Of a stretch of 37,859 nucleotides of DNA, positions 24,941 to 33,931 are shown piece after piece. Below the pieces are notes generated by a model. It was not told the origin of the DNA, did no database searches, and worked only from the letters and a program-made list of their open reading frames with translations. Position 1 is the first letter of the stretch; each line of letters begins with the position of its first letter. Source of the DNA: Ralstonia sp. ASV6 (lineage in GTDB: Bacteria > Pseudomonadota > Gammaproteobacteria > Burkholderiales > Burkholderiaceae); the NCBI RefSeq assembly GCF_016429285.1, contig NZ_JAELUI010000046.1:1-37859 (forward strand), read 5' to 3'. A program made the translations under genes and the position numbers.

Positions 24941-25567
24941 TCATACCGCCGCAAAGTCTTCAACGTAGTTCTGGATCTGTGCCTGCGCATCGGCAATTGA
25001 ACGCGTGGCCATGTCCGGGCCCATCGCAAGACCTTCTGCATAAACGAAGCGCACGTCCGTCATTCCGAGGAAACCAAGCGTGACTTTCAGATAGGGCGCA
25101 ATCACGTCGGTAGGCTGATCTCGATGCACGCCACCGCGCGAGAGAACCGCGTACACGGTCTTGTTCCGAAGCAGCCCCACGGGGCCCTGCGCGCCGTAGC
25201 TGAAGGTCACGCCGGCACGGCAGATGGCATCGATCCATGCCTTCAGTTGGGCAGGAATGCTGAAGTTGTACATCGGCACGCCGAGTACGATGACATCGGC
25301 CGCGAGCACTTCCGCAATCAACGCATCGTCTGCAGCGACGCGATCACGCTGCTCTGGTGAGCGATGTTCGGCCGGCGTGTGCAGCGCCTGCAGTGCCGCG
25401 CCGTCCACCAGAGGAGGCGGGGTCTGGCCTAGATCGCGAACTACCACCACCGCTCCGGGGCTGGCCTCTTCAAGGCCTCGCACAAGCTCAGTGGCAAGAC
25501 GGGTGGATTGCGAACCCTCTCCGTTGGCGTACGGACGGGCACTCGAGTTGATTTGCAGGATATTCAT
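24941..25567 (-). CDS. azoR: FMN-dependent NADH-azoreductase / quinone reductase
   Basis: This 208-residue flavodoxin-fold protein is of the AzoR family. It begins [11 protein letters not shown], the FMN phosphate loop, and contains [17 protein letters not shown] (the family M-Y-N-F signature), G-V-T-F-S-Y, and S-R-G-G near 143-146. These enzymes reduce quinones and azo dyes by two electrons in the cytosol. GGAG precedes the ATG. Divergent from lysR, with a LysR-type site 76 bp upstream of the start codon. A 203-nt gap without a terminator separates it from the dehalogenase-like gene. Confidence 0.92.
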   Translation of the reverse strand: MNILQINSSARPYANGEGSQSTRLATELVRGLEEASPGAVVVVRDLGQTPPPLVDGAALQALHTPAEHRSPEQRDRVAADDALIAEVLAADVIVLGVPMYNFSIPAQLKAWIDAICRAGVTFSYGAQGPVGLLRNKTVYAVLSRGGVHRDQPTDVIAPYLKVTLGFLGMTDVRFVYAEGLAMGPDMATRSIADAQAQIQNYVEDFAAV

Positions 25568-25606
25568 GGCGGCTCCAATAGCGCGTTGACATTCACGTTT
25601 TGGAGT

Positions 25607-25671
25607 CTATAAACTGCAATACAGCAACGGTAGATCGAAAATTGCACATCTTCGTTGCTCAGATGGAACGA
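25607..25671 (-). promoter_or_regulatory. LysR-type binding site plus promoter of azoR (module copy 1)
   Basis: The plus strand reads TGCACA-N2-T-N-CGTT-N-C-N6-GGAACGA at 25643-25671. Inside it is the dyad CTTCGTT-N10-AACGAAG (25650-25673), which contains a T-N11-A core typical of LysR sites. Toward azoR, on the minus strand, come CCGTTGCT (25623-25630) and a -10-like TATAGA starting at 25611. The same elements in the same order and spacing recur upstream of the ferredoxin gene (29975-30041). Confidence 0.75.
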
Positions 25672-25691
25672 AGAATTGAGAACTTCTCTCT

Positions 25692-26624
25692 ATGATCGAC
25701 CTCGACGCAAACGACCTCCTGCTGTTTGCTCGCGTCGCTGAAGTCGGCAGCTTCAGCCGCGCAGCTGACCGCTTGCGACTGCCCAAATCCACTGTGTCGC
25801 GGCGTATTGCGGCCTTGGAGAAGCGACTGGGGGAGCGGCTCGTCAACCGTAGCTCGCGCAAGCTGACGATCACCGATTTCGGCGTACATGTGCTTGAGCA
25901 CGCTCGCGCGGTGGCGACCGAAGTGGATGGTGCACTTGCTTTGGCGCAACACCGGCAGGCCAAGCCTAGTGGGCGGTTGCGTGTCTCGCTGCTTGCCGAT
26001 TTGGCTGCAAGCGCGCTACCTGAGATGCTGGCCAATTTCGTGCGCGAGCATCCAGCAATCGTGCTCGAGATGGACTTGTCGTCCCGACGAGTGGACCTGA
26101 TTGGCGAGAATTACGATTTGGCGGTCCGCGTGGGAGAGTCGCTGGAGGATAGCGATCTCAGTGCGCGCAAGTTGGCCGAACTTAACGTTGGCCTCTATGC
26201 GTCGCCGGACTATCTACGTCGCGCGGGTAAGCCCGAAGTCCCGGACGACCTGCTCCGCCTACACGGCTTGCTGTTGCAAACGCGAACCGGTGATCCACGC
26301 GGGTGGACGCTCGAGCGCGGCCAAGACCCGGACAAAGAGCGCTGGAGCGGAACGCCGCAGCAATACAGCATTGCAAACTCCCCCGCCGTGCTGATGCGTA
26401 TGGCTCAGGCGGGCTTCGGTGTCGTCAGCGTGCCGGAGTACTATGCTCGCGAAGCGGTGCAGCAAGGGTTGCTTACGCAGCTACTGCCGGAATGGCACAT
26501 GCCGGCGGGGAAAATCTGGGCCGTCTTTCCTGGGCGGCGGCTTATGCCCGCCAGGACCAGAGCGTTCCTGGATGCGTTGGTGGCAACGCTCGGAGACGAC
26601 TCCGACACACAGGCGAGGACATGA
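25692..26624 (+). CDS. LysR-family transcriptional regulator
   Basis: The product has 310 residues. The N-terminal winged helix-turn-helix (about 5-65: L-L-L-F-A-R-V-A-E-V-G-S-F-S-R-A-A-D-R-L, S-T-V-S-R-R-I-A-A-L-E-K-R-L-G-E-R-L) is followed by a linker helix and a periplasmic-binding-protein-like effector domain (about 90-300). It is divergent from azoR across a 124-bp region holding the dyad described there, the standard layout for a LysR regulator and its target. The effector is unknown; the neighbours suggest a quinone or oxidised aromatic. The ATG at 25692 lacks a strong Shine-Dalgarno. Confidence 0.92.
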   Translation: MIDLDANDLLLFARVAEVGSFSRAADRLRLPKSTVSRRIAALEKRLGERLVNRSSRKLTITDFGVHVLEHARAVATEVDGALALAQHRQAKPSGRLRVSLLADLAASALPEMLANFVREHPAIVLEMDLSSRRVDLIGENYDLAVRVGESLEDSDLSARKLAELNVGLYASPDYLRRAGKPEVPDDLLRLHGLLLQTRTGDPRGWTLERGQDPDKERWSGTPQQYSIANSPAVLMRMAQAGFGVVSVPEYYAREAVQQGLLTQLLPEWHMPAGKIWAVFPGRRLMPARTRAFLDALVATLGDDSDTQART

Positions 26625-26769
26625 CCCCGGCTGGCACCATGCCACTTCTGCTCGGAAGAATTGCACAGCGCATCTGTTGATCTGTTCAAGACGATCGAAC
26701 GAAGTTCTCCAGCTTGGCCCCTCTACCGTTCCAAGCGGGATTCACGCTGAGAACGCCGTCCTCGGGCCC

Positions 26770-28014
26770 TCAGGCGGGGCTGCGTTGCAGTGGCTCTTGT
26801 GCCTCGGCTAGATGGCGATGGCTTGGCCATTTCTTGCTACGAGCCAGCACAAAAACAGTGATACCGCCTGCGGCCATGAGGCACGCGATGGCCACGGACC
26901 AGCCAAGGTAAAGGCCATGCTGTATCAGGGTACCGGCAGCCAATGGTCCAACGATGTTAGAGATTGCCATCAAGGCGCTGCTCAATCCCATGAGCGCCCC
27001 CTGTTGTTGCGGCGACGAAGTCATAGACAAGGCTGCCATCAGACTTGGCCTGCTCATTGCCGTGCCGACGCTCGCCAGCAGTAACCCCACGGCAAGCGCT
27101 GCCAGCCCCGGAAATATGCTCAGGACTCCTAGGCCTGCGCAGAACAGCAGCAAACTGAACGCGCAGAGCACGCTATCTGGGAAGAGACGCTCGAGCTTTT
27201 TCATCCCAGCCGCCTGAACGATGATGTTGACGAACCCCGACGCCGTAAAGATATAGCCGACTTCTCGCGGCCCGAAGGCATGACCATTCCACGCGTAGTG
27301 CGCCTGCAGAAACAGCGCAAACTGCGAAACGTACATCGCAAAGCCAACATAGAAGAGCCCCAGGACAATCAGCACCGGTAGGGTTCCCGGCATCCGAAGG
27401 GTCTGTCGCAGCGATAAGGTCTGAGGCCTCGCATCGCCCGTGCGGTGCTTTTCAGCGTTCGGCAAGAAAATCAGATTCACGACCAAGCTCAACGCCGACA
27501 GCAGCGCAGCCCCCCAGATCGGGGCGGTCATTGATATATGGGACAGGCCAGCAGCGAGCGAGGGACCGACCATCATCCCCACGCCCACACCTGCACTGAT
27601 CATCCCGATTGCTTGGCGGCGATTCTTTGGCGTGCTGTGATCGATTGCATAGGCGCTGGCGACGGAGAGATTGCCGGATGTGACACCGTCGACGATGCGC
27701 GCGAGGAAGACAACCAGCAGGTTGCCCGCACTGGCGAGAAGCACCAGGCTAGCAAAGGTGCCGAGTTGACTACCCACCAGCACGATTTTCCGCCCCAGAC
27801 GATCTGAGAGCTTGCCAAGCGTTGGCGCCGCAATGATCTGGCCGAGCGAGAACACCGCCACGAGCGCGCCGATGGCGAACGGACTCGCACCGAAATGCTG
27901 CGAGTAGAACGGCAGTAACGGCAGGATGACCCCCATGCCGATTGCATCAATAGCGACGACGCAAAACAGGGGAATCATTACCCGCATCGGCAGGCGATCG
28001 ATAACAGCGGACAT
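26770..28014 (-). CDS. MFS multidrug/tetracycline-type exporter (DHA1 family)
   Basis: This 414-residue protein has twelve predicted membrane helices. Motif A between helices 2 and 3 is G-K-L-S-D-R-L-G-R-K. Motif C-like G-M-I-S-A-G-V-G-V-G-M-M-V-G-P lies in helix 5, which marks an antiporter. The opening D-A-I-G-M-G-V-I-L-P-L-L-P is TetA-like. It likely exports a toxic aromatic or drug by proton antiport. GGAG precedes the ATG. It lies 156 nt downstream of DoxX on the same strand, converges on lysR, and has no obvious terminator in the 145-bp convergent gap. Confidence 0.9.
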   Translation of the reverse strand: MSAVIDRLPMRVMIPLFCVVAIDAIGMGVILPLLPFYSQHFGASPFAIGALVAVFSLGQIIAAPTLGKLSDRLGRKIVLVGSQLGTFASLVLLASAGNLLVVFLARIVDGVTSGNLSVASAYAIDHSTPKNRRQAIGMISAGVGVGMMVGPSLAAGLSHISMTAPIWGAALLSALSLVVNLIFLPNAEKHRTGDARPQTLSLRQTLRMPGTLPVLIVLGLFYVGFAMYVSQFALFLQAHYAWNGHAFGPREVGYIFTASGFVNIIVQAAGMKKLERLFPDSVLCAFSLLLFCAGLGVLSIFPGLAALAVGLLLASVGTAMSRPSLMAALSMTSSPQQQGALMGLSSALMAISNIVGPLAAGTLIQHGLYLGWSVAIACLMAAGGITVFVLARSKKWPSHRHLAEAQEPLQRSPA

Positions 28015-28170
28015 GGTGAGTCGGCTCCAAGCATGGGGCGGTAATCGCGGGCTACCCGTCGTTGCGACGCGGGTTGCGTAGCCCTTCTAGCAGAGACGTC
28101 CCGGCGGCAAGCTAGACACCGGGATGCGCCTCATGTTTAGAAGGCCAGCTTTCGCATTCGCAAATGCCGA

Positions 28171-28596
28171 TTACGCGACGGAGGCCCGTTGCACTGCCTT
28201 TGCTCGGCGCTGATCAATGCTCAGTGCGCCGGCGCCGAATGCGACTACCTGCAGCAACCCACCGATGATCGCGAGATTTTTCATCGCATGGATCATCTGG
28301 TTGGGATCGGCCATGTTGCTATGGAACAGCGCTGCTGCTGCGGCCGTAAATGCAGCTAGAAACAGGGCCGCAATGCGTGCGCGATACCCAGCCAGCAGCA
28401 TCAAACCGCCGCCCACTTCAACCACGACGGCCACCAGGTAGGCAGCGAGCGGCATCGCTACTCCAACCGAAGCGATATAGCCTTGCGTGGCCGCCGGCGT
28501 CGCAAGCTTGTTAAAGCCACTCCCCAGAAAGAGCAGCGCAAGCAGGATGCGCCCAACAAGGGCAAATGTGGCGGTAGGTTTCGATACGTCTTTCAT
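28171..28596 (-). CDS. DoxX-family membrane protein
   Basis: This 141-residue protein has four membrane helices. It has the DoxX pattern G-R-I-L-L-A-L-L-F-L-G-S-G-F-N-K-L near the N-terminus and E-V-G-G-G-L-M-L-L-A-G-Y in the third helix. DoxX proteins are found with redox and thiol-stress partners; E. coli YqjF, of the same family, is induced by nitrotoluene breakdown products. AGGAAG precedes the ATG. It follows pirin by 67 nt. Confidence 0.88.
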   Translation of the reverse strand: MKDVSKPTATFALVGRILLALLFLGSGFNKLATPAATQGYIASVGVAMPLAAYLVAVVVEVGGGLMLLAGYRARIAALFLAAFTAAAAALFHSNMADPNQMIHAMKNLAIIGGLLQVVAFGAGALSIDQRRAKAVQRASVA

Positions 28597-28663
28597 GATG
28601 ACTTCCTTTAAATGGCTAGAGACAAGGGAGCAAGTTGATGTAGGAAAGCGGGCTCAGGTGTGT

Positions 28664-29515
28664 TCAAGCGCTTTCGTAGGGCGCGAGTTCGCCCATCTCA
28701 CCACGCCGATAGCGCTCAATGGCGTCACGGACTTGCTCGGTGGTGTTCATGACAAAGGGACCGTTGACGACAGTCGGCTCTTGAATATCCGCACCCGATA
28801 GCAGCAGGAACTGGCTTGGCCGCCATGCGTGGAATGTCAGCGTTGAACCGTCACCGGCAAGCGCCAGACCATGCCCGTGGGCGACCCGCTGCTCGCGCCG
28901 GTCAGAGCGAATCAGGACCTCGCCTGAGAAGACATACAGGAAAGCGTTGTGAGCGCTCGCCAAAGAAAACGCGATGTCGCGCTTCAGTTCGACGTCGAGC
29001 AACGTAAAAGGCTCGACCGGCGCCAACGGAGACGAAACGTCTTCGAACGTCCCAACGACCACGCGTACACGATCTCCACTGCCATTGGTCCACTCAGGCA
29101 CGTCAGGGCCGTCCAGGCTGTGCACGGCTGGCGTCTTGAGCTTGTTGGATGCATGCAGGTTGACGAAGAATTGCAGACCGTGCAGCTCGAGACTGAGTTC
29201 AGCCGGCAGTTCCTCATGCATCATGCCGCGGCCTGCTTCAGACCAGACGATGCCTCCGGGCCCGACAACAATGTCGTTTCCCAGCGAATCGCGGCTACGC
29301 AAGCGGCCTGCCGAGTCCTGAAAGACATAGGTAACGGCAGAGAAGCCGGCGTGCGGATGCGGTGCAAATGGCTGACCGCGTACACGGAAATCGTCAAGCA
29401 CAAAGACGGGCGATGCCCGGTTGCCGAGCGGCGTCAGATCGAGGCTGTCAACCTGGAAGGATTTGCGATCGCCTCGTCTGCTGGTTGTCAAAATTGGGGA
29501 AAACTGTACTGACAC
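28664..29515 (-). CDS. Pirin-family bicupin protein
   Basis: The product has 283 residues from a GTG at 29515, chosen because GGAG sits 6 nt upstream; an in-frame GTG at 29539 would overlap the ferredoxin gene. The N-terminal cupin has the metal ligands His53 and His55 (A-P-H-P-H-A-G-F), His100 and Glu102 (G-M-M-H-E-E). The second cupin (about 165-270) has lost the ligands, as is usual. Bacterial pirins such as E. coli YhiW-type and YhhW have quercetin 2,3-dioxygenase or redox-sensor roles. It follows ferredoxin by 13 nt. Confidence 0.9.
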   Translation of the reverse strand: MSVQFSPILTTSRRGDRKSFQVDSLDLTPLGNRASPVFVLDDFRVRGQPFAPHPHAGFSAVTYVFQDSAGRLRSRDSLGNDIVVGPGGIVWSEAGRGMMHEELPAELSLELHGLQFFVNLHASNKLKTPAVHSLDGPDVPEWTNGSGDRVRVVVGTFEDVSSPLAPVEPFTLLDVELKRDIAFSLASAHNAFLYVFSGEVLIRSDRREQRVAHGHGLALAGDGSTLTFHAWRPSQFLLLSGADIQEPTVVNGPFVMNTTEQVRDAIERYRRGEMGELAPYESA

Positions 29516-29528
29516 GATGAACTCCGAA

Positions 29529-29906
29529 CTATGTTGCACTGCTTAACGAGCCGGCCATACCCGCACGGTCATGCTCGTGCCGCACCAACTTGATGGCTTT
29601 CTCCGGACAAGCGCTCACACACAAGCCACACGCCCTGCAGGCGTCGGCGTTAGGCGTGTATGCCGTCTTCTTGCCATGGGCCCACAGCTTGAACTTCACG
29701 CGCAGCGGCATCGCGCTGAAGACATCGTCCGCCAAGCGGCCGATCTCAAATACGTTGTAAGGACATACCGCGACACACGCCGCCTTGCCTTCGCAACGTT
29801 GGGCGTCGACCACTGGACGAATGGTGCCGGCTGGCGCCTTGCACTTCGCTTCGTTAATCGGCGCCTGCGCTCGATCAGAAGCGCTTCTTCCAAACTTCTT
29901 TCTCAT
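29529..29906 (-). CDS. Ferredoxin with one modified cluster motif (likely 7Fe type)
   Basis: This 125-residue protein has two ferredoxin motifs. The second is complete: C90-x2-C93-x2-C96-x3-C100-P. The first reads C38-x5-C44-x3-C48-P, missing the second Cys (Lys41), so cluster I is probably [3Fe-4S] and cluster II [4Fe-4S]. An insertion of about 40 residues separates the motifs. It would carry electrons to a partner oxygenase or reductase; the partner is not evident. GGAG precedes the ATG. It is the first gene of ferredoxin-pirin-DoxX(-MFS), under the LysR-like module. Confidence 0.88.
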   Translation of the reverse strand: MRKKFGRSASDRAQAPINEAKCKAPAGTIRPVVDAQRCEGKAACVAVCPYNVFEIGRLADDVFSAMPLRVKFKLWAHGKKTAYTPNADACRACGLCVSACPEKAIKLVRHEHDRAGMAGSLSSAT

Positions 29907-29974
29907 GGGTTCAACTCCAGATACCGGGGCAGCGACTTACCTTGCGAAACGGCCCGGCTTCAACACACGGGCCA

Positions 29975-30041
29975 CTATATGCAACGCAAATTAGCAACGG
30001 AAGATAGTGAAATGCACAAATACGTTCCATGAGCGGAACGA
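29975..30041 (-). promoter_or_regulatory. LysR-type binding site plus promoter of ferredoxin operon (module copy 2)
   Basis: TGCACA-N2-T-N-CGTT-N-C-N6-GGAACGA lies at 30013-30041, with a CGTTCC-N6-GGAACG dyad inside. On the minus strand come CCGTTGCT (29993-30000) and a -10-like TATAG (29975-29979). By hand count, 39 of 59 positions equal those of the azoR module, without gaps. It lies 107 bp upstream of the ferredoxin ATG, in the same orientation as in copy 1. Confidence 0.75.
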
Positions 30042-30136
30042 TAAGAGCGCAATCGCTGTGTCCCAGGCTTTTACATTGACGAAAGTGTGTTCGGCGCTTG
30101 ACCGTTACTGATCGCGCGCCCGCCGACCGCTCTCAG

Positions 30137-30826
30137 CTAAAGCACGTCGGCCTTCGGGGGCTGGCCCGCCTCCGATGGAGACAATCCATGCGTCAGCAGA
30201 GAAAGCACATGGCGATCAATGGTGGCGTTGTCGAGAGGCGAACTAGAGCTGAGGCGTCCGCGGATCGTCGCAGCCGCATGGGGCACCATCAGCAGTGCCA
30301 TCAGCGAGATGAAGAGCAGATCTGGAGAAAGCTGGGGATTGATTTCTCCGCTGCGCTGCGCCTCCGCGACGATGTTTCTGAAGACCATGCTTTTCCGGTC
30401 CGGAATGCGCTGCATGACCCGCTCCCTCAGCATGCCACCCTCTTGGATGATCTCGCGCAACCACAGCGGAGGCAGCCAGGGAGCGTGATCAATGATCGAC
30501 AGTACACGCCGGGCAATGCCTTGAATGACCTCGAGTACAGACTCGCGAGCGAAATCGGCAGGCTCCCATATCTCGCGAATCTGCGGAGCCAAGCGTTCCT
30601 CCACAATGGCGTCCAGCAGCTTGTCACGACTCTCGAATCTGTAGTGGACCATGGCGGATGTCACCTCGGCCGCTTCGGCAATCTGAGCGAGCGTGGTATT
30701 GGCGATGCCGCGCTCGGCGAACAATTTCAACGCTTCATCCAGCAATCGCTCTCTGCTGTGCGAATCGGAGGGGCCCGGCCGACGGCCGGGCGTGGAGCGC
30801 CGATTGGAGGATCCCTGAGCGGTCAT
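30137..30826 (-). CDS. TetR-family repressor of the RND efflux operon
   Basis: The product has 229 residues. The N-terminal HTH is at about 28-70 (L-L-D-E-A-L-K-L-F-A-E-R-G, T-L-A-Q-I-A-E-A-A-E-V-T-S-A-M-V-H-Y-R-F), followed by an all-helical ligand domain. The frame extends upstream, but the ATG at 30826 opens the conserved part and does not overlap the RND gene. It lies 31 nt downstream of the RND gene on the same strand, so it is probably the last gene of the operon and autoregulated. A likely operator is the AT-rich palindrome at 36738-36751. Confidence 0.88.
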   Translation of the reverse strand: MTAQGSSNRRSTPGRRPGPSDSHSRERLLDEALKLFAERGIANTTLAQIAEAAEVTSAMVHYRFESRDKLLDAIVEERLAPQIREIWEPADFARESVLEVIQGIARRVLSIIDHAPWLPPLWLREIIQEGGMLRERVMQRIPDRKSMVFRNIVAEAQRSGEINPQLSPDLLFISLMALLMVPHAAATIRGRLSSSSPLDNATIDRHVLSLLTHGLSPSEAGQPPKADVL

Positions 30827-30857
30827 GAATTCGGTTCGTGGAGAATGACTAGGCTCT

Positions 30858-33800
30858 TCAGACCGCTGGGCTGGGCACCGAATCCGCTTGGCTCGCGACC
30901 TCCGACCGATGCGTTGTGCCAATGAACATGTACATCGCGGGCACCAGGAAGAGGGTCAACATGGTTCCGATCCCTAGCCCAGCGAAGATGACCAGCCCCA
31001 TGTCATGGCGCCCTGCGGCACCCGCACCCGAGGCCCAGACGAGCGGGACGACGCCCAGCACCATTGCAGCCGTTGTCATCAGAATCGGACGCAAGCGCAC
31101 AGCCGCTGCCTCTTCGATCGCCTCACGCTTGCTACGTCCAGCACGTTGGAGTTCATTGGCAAACTGAACAATGAGAATCCCATGCTTGGTAATCAATCCC
31201 AGCAGGGTCACAAGACCCACCTGCGTATAGACGTTGATGGACGCGAAACCGGTGGTGATGAATGCCAGAGCACCAAAAAGTGCAGGCGGCACGGAGAACA
31301 AGATCACGATCGGATCGCGGTAGCTCTCAAACTGGAAGGCCAATGCAAGGTACACAATCAGGATCGAGAACAGCAGCAGGCCAACGAAGCCCCCAGACTC
31401 CTGCATGAACTGACGCGACTCGCCCGAGTAGTCCGCCGAGTACCCCTTCGGCGCTACCTTGGTGAGAATCGTGCGCATCTTTTCAAGCAACTCGCCTTGA
31501 GAAAGTCCGCTCACCCCAGAGATCGTCGCGGAGTTCAACTGCTGGAAGTGGTTGATCGACTCGGGCTGCACAGATGTTTCGATATGGGCAACCGTTCGAG
31601 CGGGGATCATCGATCCGGAAGGGGTACGGATGTAGTAGTCCAGGATTTGATCCGGATTCAGGCGATCTACCTGCAACGTCTGAGGAATCACCTTGTATGA
31701 CCGCCCGGCGATGGAGAAGTAGTTCACATAGTTGCCGCCCAATGCCGCAGATAGCGCCGCACCGACGTCCGCCTCCGTCATCCCGAGCGCGGCAATCTTC
31801 TCGCGATCGACGACGAGTTTGGCCTGCGGCTTGTCGAGCTTGAGATCAAGATCCGCAAACCAGAACAATTGCTGTTTCTGGGCCTCAGCCATGACCGCCT
31901 GTGCGACCTCGTTCAGGTTTTCGATGGGCTCCGTTGTGGTGATAACAAACTGCACCGGCAGACCCTGCGCCCCCGGCAGAGACGGAAGCGGGAAGGCGGC
32001 AATCTGGGCACCCGCGACCTCGCTCCACTTGCGTTGTAGATCTCGGACCAGATCAGCCTGCGAACGGTCGCGCTGGTTCCACGGCTTCAGAAGAACACCA
32101 CCTAGGCCCTGATTGAGCGCGGGAACGCCCGTCAGTTGGAACATCTGGTCGTACTCCGGCTCCTTCTTCGCGATCTGATAAGCATGGTCTGCGAGCATCT
32201 GCATCTGCTGCGGCGAAGCATTTGGAGCCCCCCGAAGTTGCATGAAGACAAGGCCTTGGTCTTCTGTCGGTGAAAGCTCACTTCGTGCCGTAAGACCAGC
32301 CGCCGCAACCAAGGCAAACAGAATGAACCCGAAGGTCACGAGAACAGGCCAAATGTTGATGCCCTTTGTGAGCAGGCGGTGGTAAGCGCCGCGCAGGCGA
32401 TCAAAATAATGGTCCAGCAGGCGGGCAAAGCGGCCTTCGTCCTGACCAGATTTAAACAGCCGCGAAGTCATCATCGGCGAGAGCGTCAGCGCCACGATGC
32501 CAGACACGGTGACAGCTCCAGCCAAGGAGAAACAGAACTCCTTGAACAATGCCCCAGTGAGGCCACTGCGCAAGCCAATGGGCACGTAAGCGGCGACCAG
32601 CACCACCGTCATGGCCAGGATCGGGCCGCCAAGTTCTCGGGCTGCGATGAGCGCCGCTTCCATGACGCTCTTTCCCTCTTCCTTGATGTGCCGATCAACG
32701 TTCTCCACCACGATGATGGCGTCATCCACCACCAGCCCGATTGCAAGAACCAACGCCAACAAAGTCAGCAGGTTGATCGAGTATCCGAGCAGGAACATGA
32801 TGAAGAAGGTTCCTACTAGTGACAGCGGAATGGCCACCAGCGGCACGATGACTGCGCGAAACGCTCCAAGGAACAGATAAATGACGATCGTGACGATGAG
32901 AAGCGCCTCAGCCAGCGTCTTGATGACCTCATCGATCGACGTGTTGATGAACTCCGTCGAGTCGTAAACAATGTCGCCGCGCACTCCGGCGGGCAACTGA
33001 GACTTCAGCTCCGGAAATGCTTGGCGCACCTTCTCGGCCACGGTCAAGATGTTGGCGTTGGGCGCCACCTTGATACCGATGAACACCGAACGCTTGCCCG
33101 AGAAGGCAACGCTGGTGTCATAGTTTTCCGCGCCCAGCGTGACATTGGCCACGTCTTCCAGGTGAACCAGTGCGTCGCCGTTCTGCTTGATCACAAGACG
33201 CTTGAACTCGTCTACGTTGTGCAGATCCGTACCGGCGGTAAGGTCGACCTTCACCATCTGTCCCTTGGTTGAACCAACAGCGGACAGATAATTGTTGTTT
33301 GACAGTGCAGCGTAGACGTCCTGAGCCGAGACGTTGTGCGCAGCCAGCTTGGCCGGATCAAGCCATGCTCGCAGGGCAAACTGCCGCCCGCCCAATATCT
33401 CCGCCGTCTGCACGCCCTCAATGGCATCGAGCTTAGGCTTGACGACACGGGCCAGGTAGTCGGTGATGTTGTTGGTGGCCAGAACATCGCTGTAGAACCC
33501 AAGGTACATGGCGTCCGTTGTCTGTCCCACCGCCACCGATAGCACGGGCTGCTGTGCTTGCGCGGGCAGTTGGTTCTTCACCGAGTTGATCTGCGTGTTG
33601 ATCTCGGTGAGCGCCTTGCTCGAATCGTAGTTCAGCCGAAGCGTCGCGGTAATTGTGGAGACACCGGTGATGCTCGAGGACGACAGGTAATCGATCCCTT
33701 GCGCTTGCGCGATGGCTGACTCCATCGGCTGCGTGATGAACCCCGCCACAGTGGCCGCGTCTGCCCCGTAGTAGTTCGTGGTGATCGTAACCACGGTGTT

Positions 33801-33923
33801 CTCGGTACGCGGCCATTGATTGACCGGCAGGCCGAAGATCGAGCGCAGGCCCAGAATCAGAATCAGTAGAGAGATGACGACCGCCCACACAGGCCGCTTG
33901 ATGAAGATGTCGGTGAATTTCAT
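30858..33923 (-). CDS. RND efflux pump inner-membrane transporter (HAE1 type)
   Basis: This 1021-residue protein has the RND layout of twelve membrane helices and two large periplasmic loops. The proton-relay aspartates are Asp400-Asp401 in G-L-V-V-D-D-A-I-I-V-V-E-N. The Lys partner lies in L-I-T-K-H-G-I-L-I-V-Q-F-A-N in the second half. It opens F-I-K-R-P-V-W-A. It is a proton-driven tripartite exporter of drugs, aromatics or solvents. The ATG at 33923 has GAGG 6 nt upstream; a GTG 12 nt earlier is in frame. It starts 8 nt after the MFP gene. Confidence 0.94.
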   Translation of the reverse strand: MKFTDIFIKRPVWAVVISLLILILGLRSIFGLPVNQWPRTENTVVTITTNYYGADAATVAGFITQPMESAIAQAQGIDYLSSSSITGVSTITATLRLNYDSSKALTEINTQINSVKNQLPAQAQQPVLSVAVGQTTDAMYLGFYSDVLATNNITDYLARVVKPKLDAIEGVQTAEILGGRQFALRAWLDPAKLAAHNVSAQDVYAALSNNNYLSAVGSTKGQMVKVDLTAGTDLHNVDEFKRLVIKQNGDALVHLEDVANVTLGAENYDTSVAFSGKRSVFIGIKVAPNANILTVAEKVRQAFPELKSQLPAGVRGDIVYDSTEFINTSIDEVIKTLAEALLIVTIVIYLFLGAFRAVIVPLVAIPLSLVGTFFIMFLLGYSINLLTLLALVLAIGLVVDDAIIVVENVDRHIKEEGKSVMEAALIAARELGGPILAMTVVLVAAYVPIGLRSGLTGALFKEFCFSLAGAVTVSGIVALTLSPMMTSRLFKSGQDEGRFARLLDHYFDRLRGAYHRLLTKGINIWPVLVTFGFILFALVAAAGLTARSELSPTEDQGLVFMQLRGAPNASPQQMQMLADHAYQIAKKEPEYDQMFQLTGVPALNQGLGGVLLKPWNQRDRSQADLVRDLQRKWSEVAGAQIAAFPLPSLPGAQGLPVQFVITTTEPIENLNEVAQAVMAEAQKQQLFWFADLDLKLDKPQAKLVVDREKIAALGMTEADVGAALSAALGGNYVNYFSIAGRSYKVIPQTLQVDRLNPDQILDYYIRTPSGSMIPARTVAHIETSVQPESINHFQQLNSATISGVSGLSQGELLEKMRTILTKVAPKGYSADYSGESRQFMQESGGFVGLLLFSILIVYLALAFQFESYRDPIVILFSVPPALFGALAFITTGFASINVYTQVGLVTLLGLITKHGILIVQFANELQRAGRSKREAIEEAAAVRLRPILMTTAAMVLGVVPLVWASGAGAAGRHDMGLVIFAGLGIGTMLTLFLVPAMYMFIGTTHRSEVASQADSVPSPAV

Positions 33924-33931
33924 GTTGGACC

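Noticed and set aside
26662..26704. A third LysR-module copy downstream of lysR (TGCACA and GAACGAAG)
   Set aside because: The two half-elements are 12 nt further apart than in the two good copies, the CGTT element is lacking, and the position is in a convergent region.
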